From positions 1-64,000 of the forward strand of contig JACEEZ010019855.1 in NCBI GenBank assembly GCA_016584305.1: DNA of 64,000 nt. Reading direction: 5' to 3'. Position 1 is the first letter of the stretch. Each line of letters opens with the position of its first letter. Shown in pieces: positions 11,273 to 21,198 of this stretch. The translations under genes and the position numbers were made by a program. Below the pieces are notes generated by a model that was not told the origin of the DNA, made no database searches, and was given only the letters and a program-made list of their open reading frames with translations. The stretch is from Chionoecetes opilio (taxonomy: Eukaryota > Arthropoda > Malacostraca > Decapoda > Majidae).

Positions 11273-12060
11273 AAGGCTTAATTCTTCTCCAAAACTTGAG
11301 TTGCAGAAAGTTGAGTTAAATTCCCAACCAAAATCTAAAATCCTCTAAATTCCTCTAATTTTTTTTTTTAAACATCAAGAAAAAATAAATGCCAGTATCT
11401 TTTAACATAAAAGTTTTCTTTATTTTGGTTATTTTTCTATTTCGAGTGATCAAAACAGTATCTTATTTTCCTTAAGATTTTTTTTTTTTCTCTCACTGGT
11501 GATATTTTTTGGCACAAAGGTAATACCCAGAAACCTGATTGGGCATCTTGGAGGTCATAAATTCGATAAGCTTTGAAATCATTTAGAATATAATAGCAAT
11601 TTTTCTCAGGTATAAAACTAATTTTTTTCTAAAATCTATCGCTATTTTTTTTTTTCCCATTTTCCAGTACATTATCTAGTACAGTGTTTGTTAACCTTCT
11701 AACCACCACGCCTCCTTCACAATAATACAAACAATACTAATGATGATATCGATAATGATAATGATGATAATAATAACATTAATAATAGTAATAATAATAA
11801 AAAAAAAAAATTTGCATAAAAGTCTAAAGAGTTAGTGGACTCTGACACGAGGTCACCGCAGAGCTATTTTCTTCTTTATTCTCAGTAGCGACTTTCTTCG
11901 TTCGCCCTCATAGCGAGCTTCACGTTAAAGCGAAGGCCGAGCTTGAAGTTAAATACTTGACAGTTCTTTCGTGTTCTCTCTTGGCTCACGTCCCGTCCAG
12001 AGGTAATATCCCACGCCCCCAAGTTAAGTAATAACCGCTGATCTATACTCTGGGTTTTAT
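11273..12060. other. No gene seen; T-rich sequence and (AAT/GAT)n
   Basis: T-rich low-complexity sequence, then an imperfect ATA/ATG trinucleotide repeat (11,730-11,815) ending in a poly-A run. 11,830-12,060 is mixed, more GC-balanced sequence with no recognised family. Confidence 0.5.
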
Positions 12061-12392
12061 TTAACGAGGCGAGAAATCCTGACCCCTTGCTGCTGACCGA
12101 CTGATATTTGATGCCGGGAGAAGATAATACTAACGTTCTTCTAAATGTCAGCGATATTTTATCATAGTTAACAATATTATCAGGTGAACAGAGGCAGAAT
12201 TTTAAGCATGAGACCTTAGAAATCCTGACCCCTTGCTGCTGACCGACTGATATTTGATGCCGGGAGAAGAGAATACTAACGTTCTTCTAAATGTCAGCGG
12301 TATTTTATGTTAGTTAACAACATCATCAGGTGAACAGAGGCATAATTTTAACCATGAGACCTTAGGATAAAATGGAATTTTCGCCTCGTTAA
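12061..12392. mobile_element. Small inverted-repeat element with TTAA ends (MITE-like)
   Basis: The left end reads TTAACGAGGCGAGA (12,061) and the right end TTTCGCCTCGTTAA (to 12,392). These are inverted copies matching at 13 of 14 bases. TTAA at the outer edge could be a target-site duplication of the piggyBac type or part of the terminal repeat. The 332-bp length, terminal inverted repeats and absence of coding sequence fit a MITE. The inside is almost wholly a 146-bp tandem duplication. Confidence 0.7.
12073..12364. repeat. 146-bp tandem duplication
   Basis: Two adjacent copies start at 12,073 and 12,219, each opening with GAAATCCTGACCCCTTGC and closing with a CATGAGACCTTAG-type sequence. 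They differ by a handful of bases. Confidence 0.9.
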
Positions 12393-12660
12393 AAAAAACA
12401 ACTATAGTATATTAATGGTGACCGAAATACATATTGAGTGATTTTTACTATTTCAAATAATTTTCCTTATATTTTCACCTGCCATAAACGGATAAGAGGA
12501 GCTGTGAAGGGTACATGACAGCTTGTTAAGAGAAGCTTGAGACGGGAACACCTAAAAAAACTGGTCCTTTTTTTTTGTCCCCCCTCCCCTCCCTCCTTTT
12601 CCTCCTACTGCTACCCCGTTTTCTCTTTCTCATTTTTATTCATATTTCTTGTTTCTCATA
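12393..12660. other. No feature seen
   Basis: Mixed sequence with a pyrimidine-rich stretch near 12,565-12,620. No recognisable gene or element. Confidence 0.5.
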
Positions 12661-12872
<212 letters not shown>

Positions 12873-13105
12873 AATCCTTCGCTCTCAATTTTCTTCAACT
12901 CCTGACCTCGCACTCTTTTTTTCGTTTCCGCTACCGACATCTATCTCATTGATTTTTGCGACATATGTGAACATTTGGCAAACAGTGATCATAGGTTAAT
13001 CAGATGCGGCATAAATTGCAACGTAGACATCACAGAAAATCAGTTGTTAGTTCCCAATTATAATAAAGCGGATTTCACGAATATCAGCAGGGGACTAAGT
13101 GAAGT

Positions 13106-14125
13106 TTACTAAGTGAAGTCTGAATGGGGGAAGGTAACGAGTGTGATTCCACAAGGGTCTGTTTTGGGTCCATTGCTATTTTTGATTTACATCAACGATT
13201 TGGATAGTGGGATTAGTAGTGATATCAGCAAGTTTGTGGATGATACTAAGGTAGGTAGGAATATTAGATCACTGTCTGATGTAAATATTTTGCAAGGAGA
13301 CTTAGATACATTAAATGAGTGGGCAGATAGATGGCAGATGGAATTTAACATTGACAAGTGTAGCGTAATGAATGTTGGTAGGAAAAATCCTCGCAATAGG
13401 TACACTATACGCAATGTATCACTGAAAAGATCAAAGGGTGAGAAAGATCTGGGAGAGCGGGTAAGCTCCGACCTCCGACCTAGGAAACAATGTACTGAGG
13501 CGAGAAATCCAACAGGGTGTTAGGATTTATTACCAGGAGTGTTAAAAGTAGAAGTGCTGAGATTATTCTAAAGCTTTATTTGGCTCAAGTCAGACCTCAC
13601 CTAGACTATGCGGTTCAGTTTTGGTCTCCGTATTACAGGATGGATATTGCCTTGTTAGAATCAGTGCAGAGAAGAATAACCAAAATGATTCATGGGATGC
13701 GTAACTTTAGTTATGAGAAGAGATTGAAACTATTAATTTTACACTCATTCGAGAGGCGTAGAGTAGGAGGCGATCTGATATAATTTTTAAGTGGATAAAG
13801 GGATACAATATAGGCTATGTAGGAAAAGTTCGTACGGCTAGTAAACAGTGTAGAACAAGAAGTAACGGATTCAAGCTGGAAAACCGTAGATTAAAAAAGA
13901 TATTTGGAGAAACTGGTTTACAAATAGGGTGGTGAATGATTGGAATGGACTAAGTCGTCAGGTGGTCAATGTGGTGTCTATTGGGGTCTTAAAAAGGAGT
14001 CTGAATAAATGCATGGATGGGGAAGAGAGGTGGATATAGGTACAGTTAAGTAACAGGAACTATCTCGTGTAGGTCTCACGGCCTCTTGTAGCTTCCTTAT
14101 TTTCTTATGTTCTTATGTTCTAAGT
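13106..14125 (+). mobile_element. Second CR1-like LINE family (element D), 5'-truncated
   Basis: Inserted in copy C. It begins inside the RT domain (just before PQGSVLGP), so most of the element is missing. It ends with an octamer-type tail of TTCTTATG repeats at 14,100-14,124, close in style to the CR1 3' octamers. Its protein differs clearly from family A/B/C, so it is a separate family. Flanking bases show a short duplicated ACTAAGTGAAG at the left edge; a clean target duplication is not evident. Confidence 0.85.
13113..13783 (+). pseudogene. Reverse transcriptase C-terminal half of element D
   Basis: Two overlapping plus frames (13,113-13,523 and 13,517-13,783) encode consecutive parts of one RT. 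The first has [19 protein letters not shown] at residues 12-30 and FVDD at 41-44; the usual family motif is FADD, so Ala to Val beside the catalytic Asp pair. The second has VRPHLDYAVQFWSPYY and a VQRRITKMI stretch typical of the CR1 RT carboxy end. A one-base shift at about 13,517 joins them. Beyond 13,783 further similarity continues to about 14,030 through stops. Confidence 0.85.
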
Positions 14126-14145
14126 TAATTGGATTGACCTACTAA

Positions 14146-14484
14146 ATGGTAATAACGCCGAAAACATGTGTAGTAAATAAACTCCAATCAGATGTTGGAA
14201 AATATGTTCCCATGGTAAGAAAGCGTTTGAATAACAAAAACAGACCCTGTTGGATTACTAATGAGATTCAACAAATCATCAGTAGTAAGCGCCGAGCGTA
14301 CAAAGTTTACAAGCGATCTAATGCGGACTGCGATTCGAGAGATTACAATGACTTAAAACGTCGTTGCCAAGGATTAATTAAGTCTAAAAAGCGAAAGTAT
14401 GAAGAAAAAATTGCTAATGAATCCAAATCAAACCCAAAAAGAGTATTTCAATACGTTCGCAGTAAGAAAAACGTCAAAACATGA
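14146..14484 (+). pseudogene. ORF2 linker fragment of LINE copy C
   Basis: A 112-residue frame rich in Lys/Arg (PCWITNEIQQIISSKRRAYK, then YNDLKRRCQGLIKSKKRKYE and RVFQYVRSKK). This is the basic helical segment found between endonuclease and RT in CR1-type ORF2 proteins. The following 14,490-14,950 continues the same protein (LPEPVNMF, DEISKYLQKLDPSKS, DEISPKLL) but with several stops and shifts. Confidence 0.8.
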
Positions 14485-14951
14485 AATGGGCCACTGAAAG
14501 ATAAGAATAACATCTTAGTAAATGATAATAAGAGTAAGGCGTCCGTACTCAATGATTACTTTAATGCGGGTTTTATTAAAGAAGACGAAGCTCCATTACC
14601 AGAACCAGTAAACATGTTTGCGGGACCCGAAAGTGTTAGATTGGTAATAGGATAGATAACGGTAGACGAAATATCAAAGTATTTGCAGAAACTTGACCCA
14701 TCAAAATCCGTAAGGGCAGACGAAATCTCGCCGAAATTACTTTGCGAATGTGACAGTCACTTTCGCTCCCATTAAAGATTATTTTCAATAAATCGCTGAT
14801 GGAAATTTTTTTCCATGTATGTGGAAATTAGCTAATGTTACACTGATATTCAAGAAAGGAGTAAGAGCCTCGTAAATAATTATCGCTCAAAGAGCCCTCG
14901 TAGATAATTATTAGTCTAACGTCTGTAATTGTTAAACAATTTGAGAATATA

Positions 14952-16205
14952 TTGCGGGAAAGAATAATGTCTTATCTCGATGAAAATAACTTAATATTTA
15001 ACTCCCAGCATGGTTTCCGAAATAAAATATCCTGCTTAACAAACCTACTTGATTTTTTCAATGTCATTTATTCAAACTGGAACGCTAAAATTCCTTCGGA
15101 TATAATGTACCTTGATTTTCAGAAAGCCTTCGATACAGTTTCCCATAAACGACTTTTGACCAAGCTAAGGGCACATGGTTTAGGAGAGCAGTTATGTTCA
15201 TGGATTGGCGATTGGCTTTCAAATCGTAAACAACGGGTAGTAATAAATGGCGAGGCATCTGATTGGCTAAATGTTACTAGTGGGGTGCCTCAGGGCTCGG
15301 TCTTGGGTCCTACTCTTTTTCTGATATATATAAATGATCTGGACTGCGGACTTGTATCTAAAATATTGAAATTTGCTGATGACACCAAATTAGGCGGTAA
15401 AGTATATACTAGAGAAAGCTGCGAACTCATACAACGTGATCTCGACAAACTATCAGATTGGAGTGATAAATGGCTATTAAAATTCAATTCCGATAAATGT
15501 AGAGTAATGCATATAGACAATGATAACCTCAAATATAACTATCAAATGCAAATTAAATCGTTAACTGAAGTACAGCAGAAAAAGGATTTAGGTGTCTTCA
15601 TTAGTAATGATCTTAAAACCAGTACGCATTGCCTAGCTTCCAGTAAAAAGGCGAATATGATGTTGGGCCTCATTAAACGCAACTTTGAATATAAAACTCC
15701 GCAAGTAATGATACTATTATACACGTCTTTGATTAACCCGCACTTAGAATATGCCGTTCAATTCTGGTCGCCATGTTTCGTAAAAGATGAAGCCAAATTG
15801 GAATCAGTTCAAATAAGAGCAGCCAGACTAATTCCATCTCTGCGAAATTCATCTTATGAAGAGAGACTGCGGAAACTTAATATATTTTCCTTAAAGGATC
15901 GAAGAATCCGTGGAGACTTGATAGGAACCTTTAAAATCCTTAAAGGATTTCATGTTCTTGGATTCCAAGGATTTTGTTTCTTGATTCAATCAAGAGAACC
16001 TATTCGAGCTTTCTCCTCAATGACAACAAGAAACAATGGTTTAAAACTGAATGGTCAACGTTGCATCACAGAACTCCGTAAAAATTATTTCAAAGTTAGA
16101 GTTGTTGATCGATGGAACAAATTACCAGCAAATGTTGTCGAAGCCAGTACAATAACTTCATTTAAAAACAGACTTGACGCGCACTGTAAAGTAAATGGGT
16201 TTTGA
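14952..16205 (+). CDS. Reverse transcriptase, partial ORF2 of CR1-like LINE copy C
   Basis: A 417-residue open frame, the longest credible coding sequence in the window. Motifs in order: SQHGFR (18-23), LDFQKAFD (54-61, first catalytic Asp in the YLDF box), [20 protein letters not shown] (110-129), FADD (141-144, catalytic Asp pair), NSDKCRVMHI (179-188), KDLGVFIS (211-218), then a carboxy-terminal region with HLEYAVQFWSP. It would copy element RNA into DNA at the target nick. It is not a whole protein: endonuclease and RT finger segments upstream are broken by stops, so the Met at 14,952 is simply the first in the surviving frame. All visible catalytic residues are kept, which suggests relatively recent activity of the family. 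Confidence 0.85.
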   Translation: MRERIMSYLDENNLIFNSQHGFRNKISCLTNLLDFFNVIYSNWNAKIPSDIMYLDFQKAFDTVSHKRLLTKLRAHGLGEQLCSWIGDWLSNRKQRVVINGEASDWLNVTSGVPQGSVLGPTLFLIYINDLDCGLVSKILKFADDTKLGGKVYTRESCELIQRDLDKLSDWSDKWLLKFNSDKCRVMHIDNDNLKYNYQMQIKSLTEVQQKKDLGVFISNDLKTSTHCLASSKKANMMLGLIKRNFEYKTPQVMILLYTSLINPHLEYAVQFWSPCFVKDEAKLESVQIRAARLIPSLRNSSYEERLRKLNIFSLKDRRIRGDLIGTFKILKGFHVLGFQGFCFLIQSREPIRAFSSMTTRNNGLKLNGQRCITELRKNYFKVRVVDRWNKLPANVVEASTITSFKNRLDAHCKVNGF

Positions 16206-16465
16206 TGTTGTCCTGCGAATATATATTATAGTCCCCCGGATCGATTAGTGTTAGTGGTAGTTGTAGTTAGCATATTTCATATCCTATTATTCTTCACTAC
16301 GAAACTTCCATGTTCCTATCTTATTAGGGACATGGTATCCTTTTCCAACTGTCCTCTTACATGTAGTGATAGTTAGTAGTGTGTAGTTCAGCAGATACTT
16401 TAGCTATAGACTAATAGGTATCCTGGTGTCTGATATTCCTATGTATTCCTATGTATTCCTCCTCT
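16206..16465 (+). repeat. 3' UTR and decamer tail of LINE copy C
   Basis: Shared by all three copies: it contains AGTCCCC...GATCGATTAGTG and TTCAGCAGATAC-type text and ends in ATTCCTATGT repeats. Immediately after the tail the plus strand reads TCCTCC. Confidence 0.85.
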
Positions 16466-16672
16466 ATCCATCCTGCATATTTCTTCACCCTTGGGTTTTT
16501 CCCTCTTTACATCCCCCCCCTTCTTCTCTCCACCACCACCACTACTTTTTCTTCCTTTCCCCTTCACGAAATTTTCCGCCTTCCTACTTCTTCTTTATGA
16601 ATTAACTCCATCATCCTAGGCCATATCCCCCTCCTCCTCCTCCTCCTCCTTGCAATTCTCGACTGGAAGCAA

Positions 16673-16707
<35 letters not shown>

Positions 16708-17195
16708 TATATATATAATATATATATTATATTAATAATATATAATATATATTTTATATATATATATACAAACTTTCCAAAATTCCTCAGTTATAACTTA
16801 TTTTTGAGTTACCAGCTGATGTTCACCGTATATATTCTATTAAGCAACTTTTCCTCTCCCTCTCACTCTCCCCCTCCGCCCCTCTCCCTCTTCTCCTCCC
16901 CCCCTCTCCCTCTCCCTCTCTCTCTCTCTCTCCGTCCCCTCCTCATCAGGTAAAACAAGTAACTCCCAAGTAATCAGTACAGGAAAAGGTTTACAAGGTA
17001 AAGTAATTGCAGGTAATCATACAGGTAAAGTAATACAATATGGAAAAAGAGGGGTTTTTTTGGGAAAGGTATTACAATATGATAGGAAAAAAGTAAAATA
17101 AAAATATGATAAATTCTATATATATGATTATAAGATTATAAAGATATAAATTAAAATATATAACAATTCTTATATAGGAAATATAGGATAATTAT
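16466..17195. repeat. Pyrimidine-rich, (TA)n and unassigned sequence
   Basis: C/T-rich to 16,660 with a CTC triplet run (16,630-16,650). A TA repeat spans 16,677-16,770, and CT-rich sequence 16,850-16,945. 16,946-17,195 contains a loose repeat of AGGTAAAGTAATNCA-type motifs (16,947-17,070), then A-rich sequence. No gene seen. Confidence 0.7.
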
Positions 17196-17207
17196 ATATA
17201 TATATTA

Positions 17208-17299
<92 letters not shown>

Positions 17300-17300
17300 G
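17195..17300. repeat. (TA)n microsatellite
   Basis: Long TA repeat with TT interruptions. Confidence 0.9.
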
Positions 17301-17461
17301 AAACATTCTTATGTGTAGGGAAATAAGGAGTAAAAAAAAAATATTCTGCTTAGGGAAATAATGAGTAAAAAAAATCTGAAAAAAATTATAAAGCATCTAT
17401 ATTGAGGAGTAAAAGATATGAACATTAAGAAAAGAAATGGAAAATACGCATAATAAACACA
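17301..17461. other. No feature seen
   Basis: A-rich sequence with two similar copies of an AGGGAAATAATGAGTAAAAA-like phrase (near 17,318 and 17,354). Confidence 0.5.
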
Positions 17462-17645
17462 TTTATTCTCATATTTTAATTATTCTCATTTATTATTTAT
17501 TGCATTTATCTATCTTCACATATATTATCAAATTTTATTTATTCTCATTTAATATTAATTGCATTTCTTAATCCTCACATTTATTATCATATTTTATTTA
17601 TCCTCATTTATTATTTATTGCATTTATTTATCCTCTCATTTTATT
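17462..17645. repeat. 59-bp AT-rich minisatellite, about 3 copies
   Basis: Repeats of a TTATTCTCATTTATTATTTA-type unit. The marker TTGCATTT recurs at 17,500, 17,559 and 17,618, a 59-base period. Confidence 0.8.
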
Positions 17646-17695
17646 CTTAGTCATTTGAGATGTAAAAAAAATTCACTAGTTTTGTATGATAAATG

Positions 17696-17926
17696 CAGAA
17701 GTGGGCACTTCCGCAAACACTTCCGCAAACACATCCGCAAACCGCAACTTCCGCAAATTGCGGAAGTCCGAATTCGTTTGCGGATTTGCGGAAGCGTAAA
17801 TGTTTGCGGATTTGCGTTTGCGGAAGCACTTCCGCAAACGCAAATATGTCCACAAACTTTCAATTTTGAACATGATTCCTGCGCGGCTACGTGCACCATC
17901 CAGAGAACGCTACTTGCCCACTAGTG
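17696..17926. mobile_element. hAT-like MITE with GTTTGCGGAAG repeats
   Basis: The left end CAGAAGTGGGCA and the inverted right end CACTAGTGGGCA match at 10 of 12 bases; TGGGCA-type ends are common in hAT elements. The inside is built from CTTCCGCAAAC and its reverse complement GTTTGCGGAAG, many times over, so much of it can fold back on itself. No matching 8-bp flanking duplication is visible, so the classification is tentative. Confidence 0.5.
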
Positions 17927-17939
17927 ACTCTTCCTCTTT

Positions 17940-18968
17940 GATCAAATGGATTTTTTGATGGCCACAGCAATCCTGTACTCTGGGACTGCGAGTGCTGTGA
18001 AGTGTGGGGGAGGTGTATCCAGCTTCATTCCTGTGAATACAGGAGTGAGGCAATGGTGCGTCCTTGCCCCATCACTTTTCAACATTTGTATGGACTGGGT
18101 ATTGGGCAAAGTTGTAAATCAAAGTGATTGTAGAGCATCCCTCGGCAACACCAAGATCACTGATCTTGTTTTTGCCGATGATGCAGTAATTTTTGCTTAG
18201 TCGCTGGAGGTCCTCGTGATGGCTCTCGAGGCGCTGCACGAGGAAGCAAAGCCTTTGGGACTTGAGGTCTCCCGGCTCAAAACCAAGGTCCAGGTGTTTG
18301 GAGGCTTACAAGATGAAACAGTACAGTCTGTTCATGCGTGCGGTGATAAAATTTTGAGATCTTGGAAAGTTTTACATACCTTGGTAGCGCAGTCCATAAT
18401 GACGGCGGGTCACGTCAAGAAGTCTTACGGCGAATTGGCATAGCCCACGGTGTTATGGACTCGCTCAGCACGAGTATTGGCTTTGTCGGTACCTGTGCAG
18501 GAGGACAAAGATCCGGATTTTCAAGTCGCTTGTAATCCTTTACAAGAAACATACACTAAATAGCGACTTGAATAGGCGAATCGATGCCTTTGGTAATAAG
18601 TGTCTTCGCAGAATCATGGGGTATCGCTGGGATGATTACGTGTCAAATCGGTGATGGCACCGTGAGACTGAATCGAGGCCTATTACGTGCATAGTTTGGC
18701 AGCGCCAACTTCGGCTATATGGGCATGTGGCACGCTACCGATCCTTCCCATCGTCGCGTTGTATCTGTAAGAGACAATTCGGCGTGGAGGAGGCCAAGAG
18801 GGCGCCCACAAGGCTCGTGGCTGGAGGAAGTTGATGTTTTTTGTCGAGAGTTGCTTGGTATGGGAAGGGAGCCTGCATGAGAACTCGCGCGAAGAGACCC
18901 CCGGGAGTGTCGTCGTAGGGTGGGCGAGGCAACGCGCCCCCCGGCGTATGCCCCCAATGCTTGATTAA
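17940..18968 (+). pseudogene. RTE-like LINE reverse transcriptase remnant
   Basis: The plus frame at 17,946-18,443 carries FIPVNTGVRQWCVLAPSLFN (the RT GVRQGC box with Gly changed to Trp) and DLVFADDAVIFA with the catalytic Asp pair. A single in-frame TAG follows (18,198), then LGLEVSRLKTKVQVFGG. Beyond about 18,350 the frame shifts, but the same protein can be followed: a YLGSAV-type box, RRIDAFGNKCLRRIMGYRW, HVAR, and a WRRPRGRPQGSWLEEVD stretch. It ends at about 18,968 with PAYAPNA and a stop, a carboxy end common in RTE-type elements. The amino half is absent. Confidence 0.8.
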
Positions 18969-18984
18969 CAGTAAACCACCCCCT

Positions 18985-19160
18985 CTTCAAGCTGCCTGGG
19001 GTCCGCCTTCTTAGCCCTGAGAATATAGATGCCGTGAAATCAAGATTGCTGTTCGAGGTCACGGAGCAGGCTGTCTTGTATACCTCAGAAGGCAGCAGCC
19101 CAGATGAAGACAAAGAGGATTATTTTTTCAATGTGAGACTTATAAATTACTATCGAGATC
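18985..19160 (+). pseudogene. Possible hAT/ZBED-type transposase fragment
   Basis: A plus-strand frame reads LLSPENIDAVKSRLLFEV, then TEQAV, an acidic Ser/Asp/Glu-rich stretch and EDYFF. This layout (LSPE, VK.RLL.EV, then an acidic loop) resembles the segment after the LDPRFK box of ZBED-like hAT transposases. No LDPRFK box, dimerisation region or ends are seen. It could equally be unrelated. Confidence 0.35.
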
Positions 19161-19231
19161 TACTGCATCTTCAGTTCAGTTGTGACAGTTCACTACTCCA
19201 AGTTATTAGCAATCTTGAGCGTCAATGCTGA

Positions 19232-20046
19232 TAAACCAGTAAGACGCCTTAATCGGCGAAGGACGAGCGAGCCCGTAGAAACCCGATAGCAAGGAAATTT
19301 GTCTGTAGGCGCGAATAGGGATTGAATGGGGCTATCAGATGGCGAAAACCGCTTGTCAATCGGAAGCGGGATTCCAAAGATATAAGCTCCTGAAAAGCGT
19401 GATGGTCGATCGGGTCGGGTCGGCCGCTTATGTGAGAAAAATCCCGTATCCAGTGAGGACTCGCGAGCGCTTCGCGCTCGCTCGTAACCAGTAAGACGCC
19501 TTAGTCGGCGAAGGACGAGCGAGCCCGTAGAAACCCGATAGCAAGGAAATGTGTCTGCTGTCATCTAAACTCCATTTACCTTTGCCTTTTTACGCTGAAA
19601 CTGTTGTTTTATATATTTGCCTAATTCAACTTTTTTCCACCACTCTGCTTAGTTACTCACCTGAACTTCTGTGGCATTAAGTTAACAACACAGTCCCGCC
19701 GCCGTGAAGGCTGCCACAATGGACTGCACCGTCGCTTTTTGTTTAACTCAGAAGGAGGTCCCCGCAAATGGCGGAAAGTCGCACCGAAGCTTGTCCGAGT
19801 GAGGACTCTCGATACAAGGAAATTTGTCTGCTGTCATCTAAACTCCTTTAATAACTTTGTCTTTTTTAGCGCTGAAACTGTAGGGATTGGGGCTATCAGA
19901 TGGCGAAGGCGCTTGTCCATCGGAAGCGGGATTCTACGATATAAAGCTCCTGAAAGCGGGATGGTAGGTCGGGTTGGTAGGCCGCTTCTTCCCGGAAAAA
20001 ATCCCGTACCAGTGATGACTCACGAGCGCTTCGCGCTCGCTCGTAA
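19232..20046. repeat. Unclassified GC-rich dispersed repeat, mosaic of two units
   Basis: Unit X (CCAGTAAGACGCCTTARTCG to AAGGAAATTTGTCTG) occurs at 19,234 and 19,487, with a shorter form near 19,810. Unit Y (GGGGCTATCAGATGGCGAA to CTCGCTCGTAA) occurs at about 19,325-19,487 and 19,888-20,046. Each Y ends in a perfect hairpin, GCGAGCG/CGCTCGC around CTTCG in the first copy. X also contains GGACGAGCGAGC, related to the hairpin. No CTRR end is present, so a Helitron is not supported. Family unknown. Confidence 0.75.
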
Positions 20047-20735
20047 TTATTGTGATATTTATGATTTAGGTGCAATAATATATTTTGAAAAAATTAAGCA
20101 TTTTGTTTAAGTAACGATAAGTTTTTTGTCTGACTCAGATTCCTTAAAAAATTTACTATATATATATATTACCAATGTACATATTACTTTCATGCTTTGA
20201 TGAACCCAGGACTCGCAGCTCAGAGGGAAACCAACTCTACCGGCTCTCCAACAAGAATGGGGACGAGCTTGAGAATGGTTTCAAGAAGCAGAGGAACAGC
20301 TGCTGGAGCAGCCATGTTTCCCGCCCTCTCCCATGACACCTGGTAAATGTGGTTTTCGTTTAGTACAACACGGCCCATAACCCACCTATGCAGCCGTGGG
20401 GAGAGCTCGTTCACCCAGGGGGTCGGACATTACTGAGCCACGAGAGCATAGAGTATATGACCTCCCGATAATTTTGAGAGGTGGTTTTCATGCGGGGGAA
20501 CAGGACCTCTCAGATGGAACTATCACCAGAGGAACTCTGAGGTTAAGGGTCTGATATCTTATCAATGAAATATAATTTGAAGTGAAGTGTAACCTATATT
20601 CCTTATTATTACTCCTTTATGTGTACCACTTAAGTTGATATATTGATGTAAGTGGTCACAATGAGGGGAAAGTAAAATGTGAGCTATACCCAAAAAAAAT
20701 CTGTGGGGCGCGCTGCGACTAAGTATGTAATGAAA
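20047..20735. other. No recognised gene
   Basis: AT-rich to 20,190. Then 20,190-20,560 is GC-balanced, with a 64-codon minus frame (20,220-20,414) that I cannot place in any family; its composition suggests an old repeat or exon scrap rather than noise. 20,560-20,735 is AT-rich. Confidence 0.4.
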
Positions 20736-20940
20736 TACTTATATATATTATATATATAGGTATATATTATATATAGATATTATATATATATATATATATA
20801 ATAATAGATATATATAAATTATCTATTAATATCTTATATATCTTATATTATATATATATATATATATCTATAATTATATATATATAAATTATAATATAAT
20901 ATATATATGTACTAAATATTCTATAATATATTCATCATCT
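20735..20940. repeat. (TA)n-rich tract
   Basis: TA dinucleotide repeats with frequent AGATAT and AATTAT interruptions. Confidence 0.85.
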
Positions 20941-20984
20941 ATACGTATATATAGTATCTATATTATATTATTTTTTTTTCATAC

Positions 20985-21134
20985 CTAGCTGTATGTATCA
21001 CCACTGTATACCTGGACTGCGGCCCCCAACAGTAGAACGAGCTGGTCCGCACAAGGGGCTGAAATCGAGGGCCGCTCGGATTCTTATATATTCTATTATA
21101 TATATATATATCTATATATAGACATATATATATA

Positions 21135-21198
<64 letters not shown>

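Larger units (their letters stand above)
12910..16465 (+). mobile_element. CR1-like LINE copy C, interrupted by element D
   Basis: Plus-strand copy of the same family as A and B. Its first segment (about 12,930-13,105) matches the reverse complement of 3,890-4,080 in copy A. After the inserted element D it resumes at 14,125 with the sequence that should follow, then continues through linker, RT and 3' UTR to a decamer tail (ATTCCTATGT repeats) ending about 16,462. It is 5'-truncated: no esterase or endonuclease core is present. It has the fewest frameshifts of the three copies. Confidence 0.9.

Noticed and set aside
19712..19800. A possible THAP-type zinc finger start (MDCTVAFC)
   Set aside because: Only the first Cys pair is suggestive; no later Cys-His pair or AVPxF-type motif follows, and repeat unit X begins soon after.
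19464..20046. Helitron 3' end based on the hairpin
   Set aside because: No CTRR terminus after the hairpin and no TC start upstream.
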